Source of the DNA: Bradyrhizobium oligotrophicum S58
GTDB taxonomy: Bacteria; Pseudomonadota; Alphaproteobacteria; Rhizobiales; Xanthobacteraceae
Direction: 5' to 3'
Length of the DNA stretch: 64,000 bases
Assembly (NCBI RefSeq): GCF_000344805.1
Contig: NC_020453.1
Coordinates: 6,233,001-6,297,000 of the forward strand
The position numbers and the translations under genes are program-made. The notes beneath the pieces were generated by a model that did not search any database, was not told the origin of the DNA, and saw only the letters and a program-made list of their open reading frames with translations. The number at the start of each line of letters is the position of its first letter. The stretch's first letter is position 1. Positions 1-8,913 of this stretch are shown one piece after another.

Positions 1-321
1 ATCATCCTTCTTGTCGAGGTTGAAGCACGGTTCGAACGGCATGCCCTTGATGGCGGCGCATACGTTCTGGCCGCGAATCTGCAGCGTGTTGCCGGGCAGA
101 CGGATTTGCCGGACCGGACCGGAGCCCGAGAACTGCACGGCGCCGGCGGCCCCCATGTCGTCGAGAATGCGCCCAGCGCCGCGGGTTCCGTCGACACAGG
201 TGAACGCGAACACCTTTCCGGCGACGAATTTACGCGCCTCGTCGGCCGTCATCGATCCCGCCACGGCAGGAGCGATTACGGCGCCGGCGGTCACGGTCCC
301 CAGCAAAAAACGCGCGAGCAT
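1..321 (-). CDS. Exported hypothetical protein, 3' end outside window
   Basis: Reading from an ATG at 321 the frame stays open to the window edge, giving 107 codons and no stop, so the C-terminus is missing. The first ~22 residues (MLARFLLGTVTAGAVIAPAV and on) form a signal peptide with an Ala-rich cleavage region. The mature part has two visible cysteines (FTCVDGT and NVCAAIKG) with a third in EPCFN, which suggests a small disulphide-containing periplasmic protein. A purine stretch (GGGAG) sits about 10 nt ahead of the start. I recognise no named family, so function is unknown. The plus-strand frames over this stretch are shadows. Confidence 0.6.
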   Translation of the reverse strand, partial: MLARFLLGTVTAGAVIAPAVAGSMTADEARKFVAGKVFAFTCVDGTRGAGRILDDMGAAGAVQFSGSGPVRQIRLPGNTLQIRGQNVCAAIKGMPFEPCFNLDKKDD

Positions 322-434
322 CTTCAAACTCCCACTTAACCCCACGCAGCGGGTAAGGCGGTATCTTTACCCCATGCTTACCATACCAACCATGGCGAGA
401 ATGGAGCAGCATGGTTTGAAAAGTCTGAAGATCC

Positions 435-1421
435 TCAGGATATTCTTACCACCGTGCGGCCGCGGACTTGGCCGGCGAGGATCTGCGGGCCCAGCGAGGC
501 GACTTGGTCCAACTCGATTTCATGAGTGATTTCAGATAGTTTTCCGCGATCCAAATCGGCGGCGAGGCGCTGCCAGGCGGCCTTGCGGGCCGGCAGCGGA
601 CACATCACGGAATCGATGCCCAGAAGGCACACGCCGCGCAGAATGAAGGGCGCGACCGAGGACGGCAGGTCCATGCCGGCGGCAAGACCGCAGGCCGCGA
701 TTGCGCCGCCATATCTGGTCATCGCCAGCAGGTTGGCGAGCGTATGGGAGCCGACGCTGTCGATCCCGCCCGCCCAGCGCTCCTTGCCCAGCGGCTTGGC
801 CGGCGCGGACAGCTCGTTGCGATCGATGATTTCGGCGGCCCCGAGCGACTTGAGATAGTCCCCTTCCGCCAGCCGCCCGGTCGAGGCGATCACGTGATAG
901 CCGAGCCTGGCGAGCACCGCGATCGCGACCGAGCCGACGCCGCCGGCCGCTCCCGTCACCACCACCGGGCCGCTGGCCGGCGTCAGCCCATGCTTCTCCA
1001 GGGCCAGCACCGCGAGCATGGCCGTGAAGCCGGCGGTGCCGATCGCCATGGCGTCGCGCGCCGACAGGCCCTGCGGCAAGCCGACCAGCCAGTCGCCCTT
1101 GACCCGGGCCTTCTCGGCATAGGCGCCGAGATGAGTCTCGCCCATGCCCCAGCCGGTGCAGATCACGGCGTCGCCCGGCTTCCAGGCCGGATGGCTGGAC
1201 TGCTCGACCGTGCCGGCGAAATCGATGCCGGCGATCATCGGAAAGCGGCGGACCACCGGCGCCTTCCCGGTCAGCGCCAGACCGTCCTTGTAGTTCAGCG
1301 CCGACCATTCGACCTTGACCGTGACGTCGCCGTCCATCAGTTCGGCTTCGTCGAACTGCGTCAGTGTGGCGGTCGTCCCCTTGTCGGCCTTGTCGATCCG
1401 GATCGCCTTGAACGTTCCCAC
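435..1421 (-). CDS. acuI: MDR-family NADPH oxidoreductase, AcuI/YhdH type
   Basis: This 328-residue protein is a zinc-independent medium-chain dehydrogenase/reductase. The GroES-like N-terminal half carries the [14 protein letters not shown] signature (residues 40-53) typical of the YhdH/AcuI subfamily, and the nucleotide-binding motif GAAGGVG lies at 157-163. No structural or catalytic zinc cysteine cluster is visible. Family members reduce acryloyl-CoA with NADPH in the cytosol; some homologues are annotated only as quinone oxidoreductases. It lies 64 nt downstream of the MFS gene on the same strand, so they may share a transcript. The subfamily call is firm; the exact substrate is inferred from family knowledge. 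Confidence 0.85.
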   Translation of the reverse strand: MGTFKAIRIDKADKGTTATLTQFDEAELMDGDVTVKVEWSALNYKDGLALTGKAPVVRRFPMIAGIDFAGTVEQSSHPAWKPGDAVICTGWGMGETHLGAYAEKARVKGDWLVGLPQGLSARDAMAIGTAGFTAMLAVLALEKHGLTPASGPVVVTGAAGGVGSVAIAVLARLGYHVIASTGRLAEGDYLKSLGAAEIIDRNELSAPAKPLGKERWAGGIDSVGSHTLANLLAMTRYGGAIAACGLAAGMDLPSSVAPFILRGVCLLGIDSVMCPLPARKAAWQRLAADLDRGKLSEITHEIELDQVASLGPQILAGQVRGRTVVRIS

Positions 1422-1485
1422 AGCGGCACTCCCTGCGCTCTCTTCGTCTCAGGCCATGTTTAGCCGATCAGATTGGCGGCGCAAC

Positions 1486-2733
1486 TCAGGTCGCGGGAAC
1501 GGCGCGCGCCACCGGCTTCTCGACGATGGGCAGGTTGATCAGCGCCGAGAGCACGCCGAACAGGATCGAGAGCCACCAGATCGGCGTATACGAGCCGTAG
1601 CGCTCGAACACGATGCCGCCGAGCCAGACGCCGAGGAAGCCGCCGACTTGGTGGCTGACGAAGGCGAAGCCATACAGCGTGGCGAGCCAGCGCGTGCCGA
1701 ACATGATCGCGACCAGCGACGAGGTCGGCGGCACGGTCGAGAGCCAGGCGAGACCGGAGACAGCCCCGAAGGCGATCGCGGTGGCCGGCGTCACCGGGAA
1801 CGAGATGAAGGCGAGCGTCGCCAGCGCGCGGGTGAAATAGATGAAGGACAGGATGTAGCGCTTCGGCAGCCGGCTCTGCAGCCAGCCGACGCTGAGCGAG
1901 CCGATGATGTTGAACAGCCCGATCGCCGCGATCACCCAACCGCCGGTCTGGGCCGACAGGCCGCGGTCGACCAGGAACGCCGGCAGATGCACGGTGATGA
2001 AGGCGAGCTGGAAGCCACAGGTGAAGAAGCCGAGCACCAGCAGCACGTAGGAGCGGTGGCCGAACGCTTCCATCAGCGCCGTCGTGAACGACTGCTGCTC
2101 GGCCTCGGACGGCTTGGCCTCGGCGGCCGGCGGCGTCGCGACCGCTGATGACAACGGCACGATGAACAGCATCAAGGTCGCGAACACCATCAACGCGCTC
2201 TGCCAGCCGAACTGATCGATCAGCGCCACGCCGAAGGGCGCGAACAGGAACTGGCCGAGCGAGCCGGCCGCGGTGCCCGCACCGAGTGCAAGGCCGCGCC
2301 GCTCCGGCGGCAGCAGCTTGCTGAACGCCGACAAAATGAGGTTGAACGAGCAGCCGGAAAGGCCGAAGCCGACCAGCACGCCGGCGCCGACGTTCAGCGA
2401 CAATGGCGTCGTCGAATAGCGCATCATCAGCAGGCCGCCGGCATAGAGCAGCGCGCCGACACAGATCACGCGCATCACGCCGAAACGATCAGCGATCGCA
2501 CCGGCGAGCGGCTGACCGAGCCCCCACAGCAGGTTCTGCACTGCCACTGCGAGCGCGAACACATCGCGTCCCCAGGCGAATTCACGGCTCATCGGCTGCA
2601 CGAAGAAGCCGAGGCTCGAGCGCGGACCGAAGCTCAGCAGCGCAATGGCGCAGCCGCACACGATGATGACCAGCGGCGTGCGCCAGCTCTGGGTCGGAGA
2701 GGCCGTGCCGAGATCGCCGGTCTGTATCGACAT
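1486..2733 (-). CDS. MFS transporter
   Basis: Major facilitator superfamily inner-membrane carrier of 415 residues with about 12 hydrophobic helices and a charged central loop (around AEAKPSEAEQQ). The Arg-rich ends of helices 2-3 (residues GAIADRFG, matching the MFS A-loop motif GxxxDRxG) support the family. The frame can be extended to 2781, but the ATG at 2733 is preferred because GGGGGAGGA precedes it by about 6 nt and the N-terminus then reads MSIQTGDLG before helix 1. Substrate cannot be read from sequence; the closest family resemblance is to oxalate/formate-antiporter-like carriers of organic acids. It is the first gene of a possible two-gene unit with the downstream reductase. Confidence 0.85.
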   Translation of the reverse strand: MSIQTGDLGTASPTQSWRTPLVIIVCGCAIALLSFGPRSSLGFFVQPMSREFAWGRDVFALAVAVQNLLWGLGQPLAGAIADRFGVMRVICVGALLYAGGLLMMRYSTTPLSLNVGAGVLVGFGLSGCSFNLILSAFSKLLPPERRGLALGAGTAAGSLGQFLFAPFGVALIDQFGWQSALMVFATLMLFIVPLSSAVATPPAAEAKPSEAEQQSFTTALMEAFGHRSYVLLVLGFFTCGFQLAFITVHLPAFLVDRGLSAQTGGWVIAAIGLFNIIGSLSVGWLQSRLPKRYILSFIYFTRALATLAFISFPVTPATAIAFGAVSGLAWLSTVPPTSSLVAIMFGTRWLATLYGFAFVSHQVGGFLGVWLGGIVFERYGSYTPIWWLSILFGVLSALINLPIVEKPVARAVPAT

Positions 2734-3068
2734 GAATTGTCCTCCCCCGTGATGCTGCCCGTGTCGCCGGCCGCTCGTCACGAATTAATGCATTTGCATT
2801 GAACTCCCAAGCTCAAAAGCGGGAACTCAGCCATGAAAAAATCGATGCCAAGGTCGAGCCATGAGCGCATGTCATCCATGATGAGTTCCATCGACGGAAC
2901 TCGGGAAGCCATGTTCATCTGTCCTGTCACGCGAGTGATAGACAGCGATTCATCTTCTGCGAGAATGACTTGCAGAACGGCCGCGATTTGTCACCAAACA
3001 CCGATAAACAGCGAGGAATGTCTCTGAAGAAGAACTAACAGGTACCGCGGTACATATGCTGACGGAAT
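2734..3068. other. Divergent intergenic region, MFS gene / nadB
   Basis: This 335-bp stretch separates the MFS gene and nadB, which point away from each other, so it should hold both promoters. It is less GC-rich than its surroundings. It contains the dyad AATGCA-TT-TGCATT (2787-2800) near the MFS side and two dyads near nadB. A 64-codon open frame (2833-3027) has no ribosome-binding site and no recognisable features, so it is not called as a gene. Confidence 0.4.
2787..2800. promoter_or_regulatory. Candidate operator dyad ahead of MFS gene
   Basis: AATGCATTTGCATT is a perfect 6-bp inverted repeat with a 2-bp spacer, about 55 bp upstream of the MFS start codon. The position suits a repressor or activator site. 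No regulator gene is adjacent, and short dyads like this can occur by chance. Confidence 0.25.
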
Positions 3069-3089
3069 GTGGAATTTGGACAGCATATG
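3042..3089. promoter_or_regulatory. Paired dyads at the nadB start
   Basis: Two inverted repeats abut here. GTACCGCGGTAC (3042-3053) is a perfect 12-bp palindrome, and CATATGCTG (3053-3061) is repeated inverted as CAGCATATG (3081-3089) with 19 bp between. The second overlaps the alternative nadB start codons at 3069 and 3087. The layout could form a repressor site or an mRNA hairpin over the ribosome-binding region. NAD synthesis genes in alphaproteobacteria are often repressed by NadQ or NrtR, but I cannot match this sequence to either motif. Confidence 0.35.
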
Positions 3090-4685
3090 GACCACGACCA
3101 GATCGAGACCTCAGGCCATGTCGTGATCGTCGGCGCCGGCATTGCGGGACTGTTCTGCGCACTGAAGCTCGCACCCCAGCCGGTCACCTTGATCTCCGCG
3201 ACACCGCTCGGCGAGGATTGTTTCGGCGCGACGATGCAGGCCGACATCGCGGCAGCGGTCGCGTCCGGTGACAGTCCAGAATCCCATGCCGCCGACATGA
3301 TCGCGGCGGGTGCCGGCCTTGTCGACGAGAGCGCGGCGCTCGGCCTTGCCCGTGATGCGGCGGCGCGGATCGAGGACCTGCTGCGCCTCGGCGTCGCGTT
3401 CGATCGCGATCACGGCGGCGGACTGGCGACCTCCCGCGCCGCTGCGCATTCAGCGCGGCGAATCCTGAGCGTTCGCGGCGATTTCACCGGACAGGCGATC
3501 GTCGCCGCCCTGACCGACGCCGTGCGTGCGACACCCTCGGTCCGCGTCGTCGAGGGCTATGTCGCCGACGCGCTGCTGACCGAGAACGGGGCCGTGCGCG
3601 GCCTGCAGCTGCGCCCGGCCGATGATGATGCGGGCGCGCCGGTGCTGATCGCCGCGCCAGCCGTCGTCCTGGCGACCGGCGGCATCGGGCATTTGTTCGC
3701 TGCGACCACCAACCCCGTTCATGCCAACGGCATCGGCCTTGCGATCGCCGCGCGAGCCGGCGCCGTCATCGCCGACCCCGAATTCGTGCAGTTCCATCCA
3801 ACTGCGATGATGACGGGTCATGATCCGGCGGCCGTGGTCAGCGAGAGCCTGCGCGGCGCTGGCGCCATCCTGATCAACCGGCGCGGCCAGCGCTTCATGC
3901 TGCCGCGGCATCCGCTGGTCGATCTGGCGCCGCGTGATACCGTGGCCCGCGGCGTCATGGCCGAAATCATCGCCGGGCGCGGAGCCTTCGTCGACGCCCG
4001 CGACGTCCTCGACGAAGATGTCGCGGAGCGCTATCCGATGCTGCACCGGGCCTGCGTCGCCGCCGGACTCGATCCGACGCGGCAGCCGATTCCGGTGGCG
4101 CCGGCGGCGCATTTCCACATGGGCGGCATCGCAATCGATGCCTGCGGCCGCACCTCCATCGAGGGACTATGGGCGGCCGGCGAGGTGGCGGCGACCGCAA
4201 CCGATGGCGCCAATCACATCGCGGGCAACGCGCTGCTCGCCGCTTTGGTGTTCGCCGCGCGGATTGCCGAGGACGTGTCGGGCAGGACGTTCGCCGAAGC
4301 CTCCACCCTGCAGCACGTTGCATTCGCCGCTTCGCCCGGCGGCTGCCCGGGCTTCGCGGAGAAGACGCTGCGTGAGATGATGACGGCGCAGCTTGGCGTC
4401 ATCCGCGAGGAGGAGCGCGTGGCCGAAGCGATCGTCGCGATTGCCAGGATGGAGCGCGACGGCGGCAGTCCGAGGCTGCGCAACATGGCGAGTGCAGCGC
4501 TGCTGATCGCGACCGCGGCCTGGAGTCGGCGCGAGAGCCGCGGCGCGCATTGCCGCGCCGACTGCCCGGCGGAGAATCCGAGCTTCGCCCAGAGGACGAT
4601 GACCACATTGGCCGCTGCGCGCGAGATCGCCGACGAGCTCGCGGCGCGGCCGACGGCACGGCAATCGCGGCCGCTGAGCGCGTAG
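3069..4685 (+). CDS. nadB: L-aspartate oxidase
   Basis: FAD-dependent L-aspartate oxidase, the first enzyme of de novo NAD synthesis, converting aspartate to iminoaspartate in the cytoplasm. The 538-residue protein shows the Rossmann motif VIVGAGIAGLFC near the N-terminus, the succinate dehydrogenase/fumarate reductase-family active-site segment HFHMGGIAIDACGRTS, and the FAD-contacting GLWAAGEVA and GANHIAGNALL blocks. Its length matches the family. ATG codons at 3069 and 3087 (MDHDQIETSG) are both plausible; an inverted repeat overlaps them. The nadA and nadC genes that often accompany nadB are not adjacent in this window, which is unusual. Confidence 0.9.
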   Translation: MEFGQHMDHDQIETSGHVVIVGAGIAGLFCALKLAPQPVTLISATPLGEDCFGATMQADIAAAVASGDSPESHAADMIAAGAGLVDESAALGLARDAAARIEDLLRLGVAFDRDHGGGLATSRAAAHSARRILSVRGDFTGQAIVAALTDAVRATPSVRVVEGYVADALLTENGAVRGLQLRPADDDAGAPVLIAAPAVVLATGGIGHLFAATTNPVHANGIGLAIAARAGAVIADPEFVQFHPTAMMTGHDPAAVVSESLRGAGAILINRRGQRFMLPRHPLVDLAPRDTVARGVMAEIIAGRGAFVDARDVLDEDVAERYPMLHRACVAAGLDPTRQPIPVAPAAHFHMGGIAIDACGRTSIEGLWAAGEVAATATDGANHIAGNALLAALVFAARIAEDVSGRTFAEASTLQHVAFAASPGGCPGFAEKTLREMMTAQLGVIREEERVAEAIVAIARMERDGGSPRLRNMASAALLIATAAWSRRESRGAHCRADCPAENPSFAQRTMTTLAAAREIADELAARPTARQSRPLSA

Positions 4686-5422
4686 CAAGATCTGATCCGA
4701 CCGCGTCACGACGGAGTTCGGCAGTCGCGGTTTCACCATCTTTCGAAGCGGCCATCGTCGTCCAAGACAGATATTCCAACTCGTTGTTTTTGCCGCCTCG
4801 CCGGTATTTGGGGACAGGCGCGACCTGATTAGTACGTGCCGTGTCGGTCGTTTAAATCCATTGATCCCGCGGGCGCTCGACGAACAAATTAGCCATGCCG
4901 TTGCGCCGGCACTCGTCGTCATGGCGCGCATGAACTGAGCGGACCTCGCCACTGAGTTGGACGAGGCCTTTCGTCGAATTAGATCGCCGGCAGACGCGAA
5001 CGCGGCGGCTCGCCGCACGGATCGAGCACATCCTTGACGCGCGCGACTAATTCGCATCGACCTGTAGGGATACGCCACGCGCATGCCCAGCGCCGGCGGC
5101 ATTTACCAGCACGAACTAAATGGCTGGACAGGTTCGCCATGATTTCGGCAAAAGAGCCGCAGAACGTTTACAAATAAGAAAAAGAGATGGCTGGAATTTA
5201 GCGGTGCTCAAGTAGTCGCGCGAGTTTCTGTCCGTCCTGATGACGAGGAAATGGAAAGCCACGGCTGCCAGATCACCGATTGACCGCTTGGCATGATCAC
5301 GGATGCGGTCGTCCGTCTCGCGGCCGGTGCGGAAGCCGAATCGCCGAACGGATACGGCGGCAAACGGTCCAGGGAGTGATGCGGAGCGACGCGATGGCGC
5401 GTGTCCGCAGGAGTAGTCGAGG
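4686..5422. other. Gene-poor stretch, 737 bp
   Basis: No convincing gene lies here. The minus frames that span it have poor composition and antisense the flanking genes. Short plus frames are broken by stops (for example a run of about 20 codons ending near 4937). A 31-codon ATG frame at 5120-5215 lacks a ribosome-binding site. Around 5150-5215 the DNA is notably A-rich for this genome. The region could be decayed coding sequence, or leader and promoter DNA for the gene at 5423. Confidence 0.35.
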
Positions 5423-6316
5423 ATGAGTTCCGTAGTGCGGAGTAGCGGATCGCGGATCGCCGTGGGTGATGCGCAGAGCGAACGTTGGCGCCCGGCAAAG
5501 CCTGCCGCTTTGTCCAACAGCGTCGCGCATGCGACGTCCGCGCCTGATGAGGATACGGCCACCGCTCTCCCCCCGCCGTGGTGGCAAACCGCTTCGGCGG
5601 CCGATGATGCGCCGATGCCTTCGGCGCCTGTAGAGGCGGACCGATCCCGGCAGATCCCTTCACTCGATCCAGTCGTGATGCCCCCGCCTCCGCCCCAACC
5701 GCTCGAATTCGATTCCGTTTTCCGATTCAGTGCCGCAGTGACCGTGCTTGCGGGCCTCGCGTTCTTTGCGGTGCGCGTCATGCAGGCTCCGAATATTGAA
5801 ACAGCTGCAAAGTCGGAAACGACCGCTTCATCGTCTCCCCGAAACTTCGGGGCAGCGGGGAAATCGACATTCGAGGACGGCCAAGCATCGGTGGACGCCG
5901 TGGCGCACGCAGTCGGGCGGACCGATTCGATCGCGGCGTCGGTCCCGGCCGTCAAGCCGGCTCCGGACGGAGGCGAGACCCCGCAATTAGTTCTGCCGAA
6001 GGCTTCGCGGGCGATCGCGACCAGGAGCCCTGCACCGGCGGCCGCGTCTGCGCTGACCAGGAACGAGATCAGCGAAATGCTGAAGCGCGGACGCGATCTC
6101 ATCGGCACCGGCGACGTTGCGACGGCCCGTCTGATCCTGGCGCATGTCGCGGAAGGAGACGCCGAAGCATCATTGATGCTGGCCAGTACCTATGACGTCG
6201 CGGTCTTGTCCAAGTTGAAAGCCGTCGGCGTCGCGCCCGATCCGGCCAAGGCCCGCGCCTGGTACGCGAGAGCGGCCGAACTCGGGTCCCTCGAGGCCCG
6301 GCGGCGCCTCGAGTGA
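5423..6316 (+). CDS. Single-pass membrane protein with Sel1-like C-terminus
   Basis: The 297-residue protein has a long Pro/Ala-rich, low-complexity N-terminal region, one predicted membrane helix at about residues 100-119 (FRFSAAVTVLAGLAFFAVRV), a disordered linker and a C-terminal helical domain (about 213-297). The ending DPAKARAWYARAAELGSLEA is a clear Sel1/TPR-like repeat. Topology is probably cytoplasmic N-terminus and periplasmic repeat domain. Sel1 repeats mediate protein contacts; no enzyme activity is evident. GGAG lies about 10 nt before the ATG. It is followed closely by the binding-protein gene, so the two may be co-expressed. Confidence 0.75.
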   Translation: MSSVVRSSGSRIAVGDAQSERWRPAKPAALSNSVAHATSAPDEDTATALPPPWWQTASAADDAPMPSAPVEADRSRQIPSLDPVVMPPPPPQPLEFDSVFRFSAAVTVLAGLAFFAVRVMQAPNIETAAKSETTASSSPRNFGAAGKSTFEDGQASVDAVAHAVGRTDSIAASVPAVKPAPDGGETPQLVLPKASRAIATRSPAPAAASALTRNEISEMLKRGRDLIGTGDVATARLILAHVAEGDAEASLMLASTYDVAVLSKLKAVGVAPDPAKARAWYARAAELGSLEARRRLE

Positions 6317-6463
6317 GCCGAGCTTCGAGACTGGGTGATGAGGCGCGATCTCACGCCGGTCGCTGCGCAGGAATGGCGGCGGGGCGCCGCTGGATCCTGG
6401 TCGATGACGTCGTGCGGGCGACGCGCGTCGCCGCAAAGTGTTGTGTGTTGCGTGATGAGGTCC

Positions 6464-8821
6464 ATGATGGGAATGTTCGAACGTCTGCTGCAGCCGGCCT
6501 GGTCGTCGGCGCCCCGTGGTCCGCGGCTGCTTTGCGCGCCGAGTTCTCCGACCGTGGCGTTGCTGCTCGCGCTTGCCACCGTGCCAGGCTCGGCGCGTGC
6601 TGCCGAGGGCGAGATCCGGATCGGCAATACGACCCCCTACAGCGGGCCGGCGGCCGCCTATGGCAGCGTGGGCAAGGTCATCTCGGCCTATTTCCAGAAG
6701 GTGAATGACGAGGGCGGGATCAGGGGCCGCAAGATCACCTACATCTCCTATGACGACGGCTATAATCCGCAGAAGACGGTGGAACTGACACGACGGCTCG
6801 TGGAGGAAGACAAGGTTGACGTCATCTTTGCGAGCGTTGGAACAGCGACCAGCGCGGCGGTGCGGCCTTATCTCAACGCGAACAAGATACCGCAATTGTT
6901 CGTCGGCTCCGGCGCCTCGATCTGGGATCAGCCTCGCGACTATCCCTGGACCATGGGAGCGCAACCCAGCTACCAGATCGAAGCTCATATCCACGCGCAA
7001 TATCTGCTCGAACAACATGCCGGTGGCACGCGCATCGGTGTGCTGTATCAGGACGACGAGTTCGGCAAGGACTATCTGAAGGGCTTGAAGGACGGGCTCG
7101 GCGGCAAGCTGCCGATCGTCGGAGAAGCGGCCTACGCGGTCACCGATACCGACATCAATCAGCAGATCACGAAGCTGAAGGCCGCCGGTGCCAACGTCCT
7201 GGTCGACGTCAGCACTCCGAAATTCACCGTGCTCGCGATCCGCCGCCTCGCCGAGCTCGGCTGGAAACCCGAGCACATCATCCCCACGGTTTCGGATTCG
7301 GTCGCCACCGTGCTGCAGCCTGCAGGCCTGCAGAACGCGGAAGGACTGCTGTCCGCCACCATCCTGTACGAGGGCGGTGCACAGGGCGGCGATCCCGGCT
7401 TCGCCGAGTGGTCCGCGTTCATGGATCGTTACGCGCCTGCCATCAGCAAGAACAACAGCTTGGGAATCGTGGGCTACGCGCTCGCCAACCTGATGGTTGC
7501 GGTCCTGCGCAATTGCGGCGACGACTTCTCCCGCGACAACATCATGAGGCAGGCTCGTTCCTTGAAGGGGACGCCGATTCCCATGCTGATTCCCGGGATC
7601 GTCGCCAATACCAGCGCCAGCGACCACGCGCCGATCGAGCAGATGCAGATGAAGCGCTTCGTCGACGGCCATTGGGAGCGGTTCGGACCGGTACGCAGTG
7701 GAATCGACCCGGGTGCCGTCAGCGATTCCTTCAAGGCGATCTTCCGCTATGCGTCGTCCAAGCGGGACCTCGCAGGTCAGCTCAATGCCAATACGGTGAG
7801 CCTGATGACCGGCTCTTATGGCAGCACCTATTCCCAGATGGGCGCCGATGCCGCCTCGGTGCTCAATGACGGCATCAACCTGCGGATCATGCCGATCCTC
7901 GGCAGCGGTTCGGTTCAGGCGGTGGCCGACATCCTGATGCTCAAGGGCGTCGACGTGGGAATCGTGCGCAAGGACACGCTGTCCTATCTCGAACGCAAGG
8001 ACTTCGCGAGCAACATCCGCAATCAGCTCGTCTACGTCACCAAGATGTTCAACGAGGAAATGCATGTCCTGGCGCCGCGATCGATCCGCACCATGCGGGA
8101 GCTCGACGGCAAGACCGTCGCGGTCGACCTGCCGGATGGCAGCACCTTCGTGACCGCGATCAACGTGTTCGAGCGGCTCGAGATCAAGCCGCACCTGCTC
8201 TATATCGAGCCGCGCATCGCGCTCGAAATGTTGCGCAAGGGGGAGATCGACGCGATCATTGCGGTCGAGGGCAAGCCGGTGCCCTGGCTCAGCCAGATCA
8301 CGGATCCCAACCTCCATTTCGTTCCGGTCGGCTACGACAAGACCTTGCGCGAGGACTACCTTCCATCCAAGCTCACCGCGGACGACTACCCCAACCTGAT
8401 CTCAAAATCCGAGCCGGTTGACACGATTGCGGCTGAGGCGATCCTGGCGTCGTATAATTGGCAGCCGGGGAATGAGCGTTACCGCCGGCTGTCGCTGCTT
8501 GTCGAATCGCTGTTCTCACGGGTGTCGGAGCTGCAGCGGCCTCCCTTCCATCCGAAATGGCAGGAGATGGCGCCGCGTGCGCCGGTTGCCGGATGGACCA
8601 GGTTGCGGGTCGCGCAGGAATGGCTCGATGGGACTATAAAGATTCCAGCGCCCGCGGCGGTCAGTCCGGTCACCGGTAGCCGGCCGAAGCCGGTCACGGC
8701 TGCCGTACCGTCCCCGCGCGTTCCTGCCACCGCGAAGCCGCAGGCCGCAACGTCGCCTGAGCAGGCGCGCCAGACGGAGTTGTACCGCCGCTTTCTCGAG
8801 TGGAATGCGGCGCGTCACTAA
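6464..8821 (+). CDS. Fused solute-binding protein: LivK-like domain plus TAXI-like domain
   Basis: About 785 residues. A signal peptide ends near PGSARA. Residues ~47-410 match the branched-chain amino acid type periplasmic binding fold (Peripla_BP_6): IRIGNTTPYSG, DDGYNPQKTVELTRRL, VGVLYQDDEFGKDYLKG-like segments. From ~436 to 680 a second binding domain resembles TAXI-type TRAP receptors (SLMTGSYGSTYSQMGAD, DVGIVRKDTLSYLE, LDGKTVAVDLPDGSTF). A Pro/Ala-rich tail follows. The two domains normally serve different transporter classes (ABC and TRAP). No permease, ATPase or TRAP membrane gene is next to it. The frame opens at 6335, but starts at 6464-6473 place the signal peptide correctly and follow GAGG. 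Confidence 0.8.
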   Translation: MMGMFERLLQPAWSSAPRGPRLLCAPSSPTVALLLALATVPGSARAAEGEIRIGNTTPYSGPAAAYGSVGKVISAYFQKVNDEGGIRGRKITYISYDDGYNPQKTVELTRRLVEEDKVDVIFASVGTATSAAVRPYLNANKIPQLFVGSGASIWDQPRDYPWTMGAQPSYQIEAHIHAQYLLEQHAGGTRIGVLYQDDEFGKDYLKGLKDGLGGKLPIVGEAAYAVTDTDINQQITKLKAAGANVLVDVSTPKFTVLAIRRLAELGWKPEHIIPTVSDSVATVLQPAGLQNAEGLLSATILYEGGAQGGDPGFAEWSAFMDRYAPAISKNNSLGIVGYALANLMVAVLRNCGDDFSRDNIMRQARSLKGTPIPMLIPGIVANTSASDHAPIEQMQMKRFVDGHWERFGPVRSGIDPGAVSDSFKAIFRYASSKRDLAGQLNANTVSLMTGSYGSTYSQMGADAASVLNDGINLRIMPILGSGSVQAVADILMLKGVDVGIVRKDTLSYLERKDFASNIRNQLVYVTKMFNEEMHVLAPRSIRTMRELDGKTVAVDLPDGSTFVTAINVFERLEIKPHLLYIEPRIALEMLRKGEIDAIIAVEGKPVPWLSQITDPNLHFVPVGYDKTLREDYLPSKLTADDYPNLISKSEPVDTIAAEAILASYNWQPGNERYRRLSLLVESLFSRVSELQRPPFHPKWQEMAPRAPVAGWTRLRVAQEWLDGTIKIPAPAAVSPVTGSRPKPVTAAVPSPRVPATAKPQAATSPEQARQTELYRRFLEWNAARH

Positions 8822-8860
8822 TTCGGCTCCGCCCGGCATCGACGTCCTCATCGCACCGAA

Positions 8861-8907
8861 GGCCCGGGACGCTGCAGGACTTCGATCGACCGGTCAAATC
8901 CCGGGCC
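8861..8907. terminator. Inverted repeat between convergent genes
   Basis: GGCCCGGGA (8861-8869) pairs perfectly with TCCCGGGCC (8899-8907), with about 29 bp between. It lies between the stop codons of two convergent genes, so it may act as a bidirectional terminator, although no T-run follows either arm. Confidence 0.35.
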
Positions 8908-8913
8908 GAGATA

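Noticed and set aside
11..529. Plus-strand 172-codon frame at the window start
   Set aside because: It antisenses the exported-protein fragment (minus, 1-321) and the end of the reductase gene; composition is Arg/Ala/Pro-rich and no ribosome-binding site is present.
2833..3027. 64-codon plus frame in the MFS/nadB gap
   Set aside because: No ribosome-binding site, no recognisable domain, and it lies over likely promoter DNA.
5120..5215. 31-codon frame starting MAGQVRHDFG
   Set aside because: No ribosome-binding site and no conservation evidence; kept only as a note.
5116..6108. 330-codon minus frame opposite the Sel1-type gene
   Set aside because: The plus-strand frame has a membrane helix and Sel1 signature; the minus frame is its GC-driven shadow.
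6170..8317. 715-codon minus frame opposite the fused binding protein
   Set aside because: His/Asp/Arg-rich shadow with no domain; the plus strand has clear binding-protein motifs.
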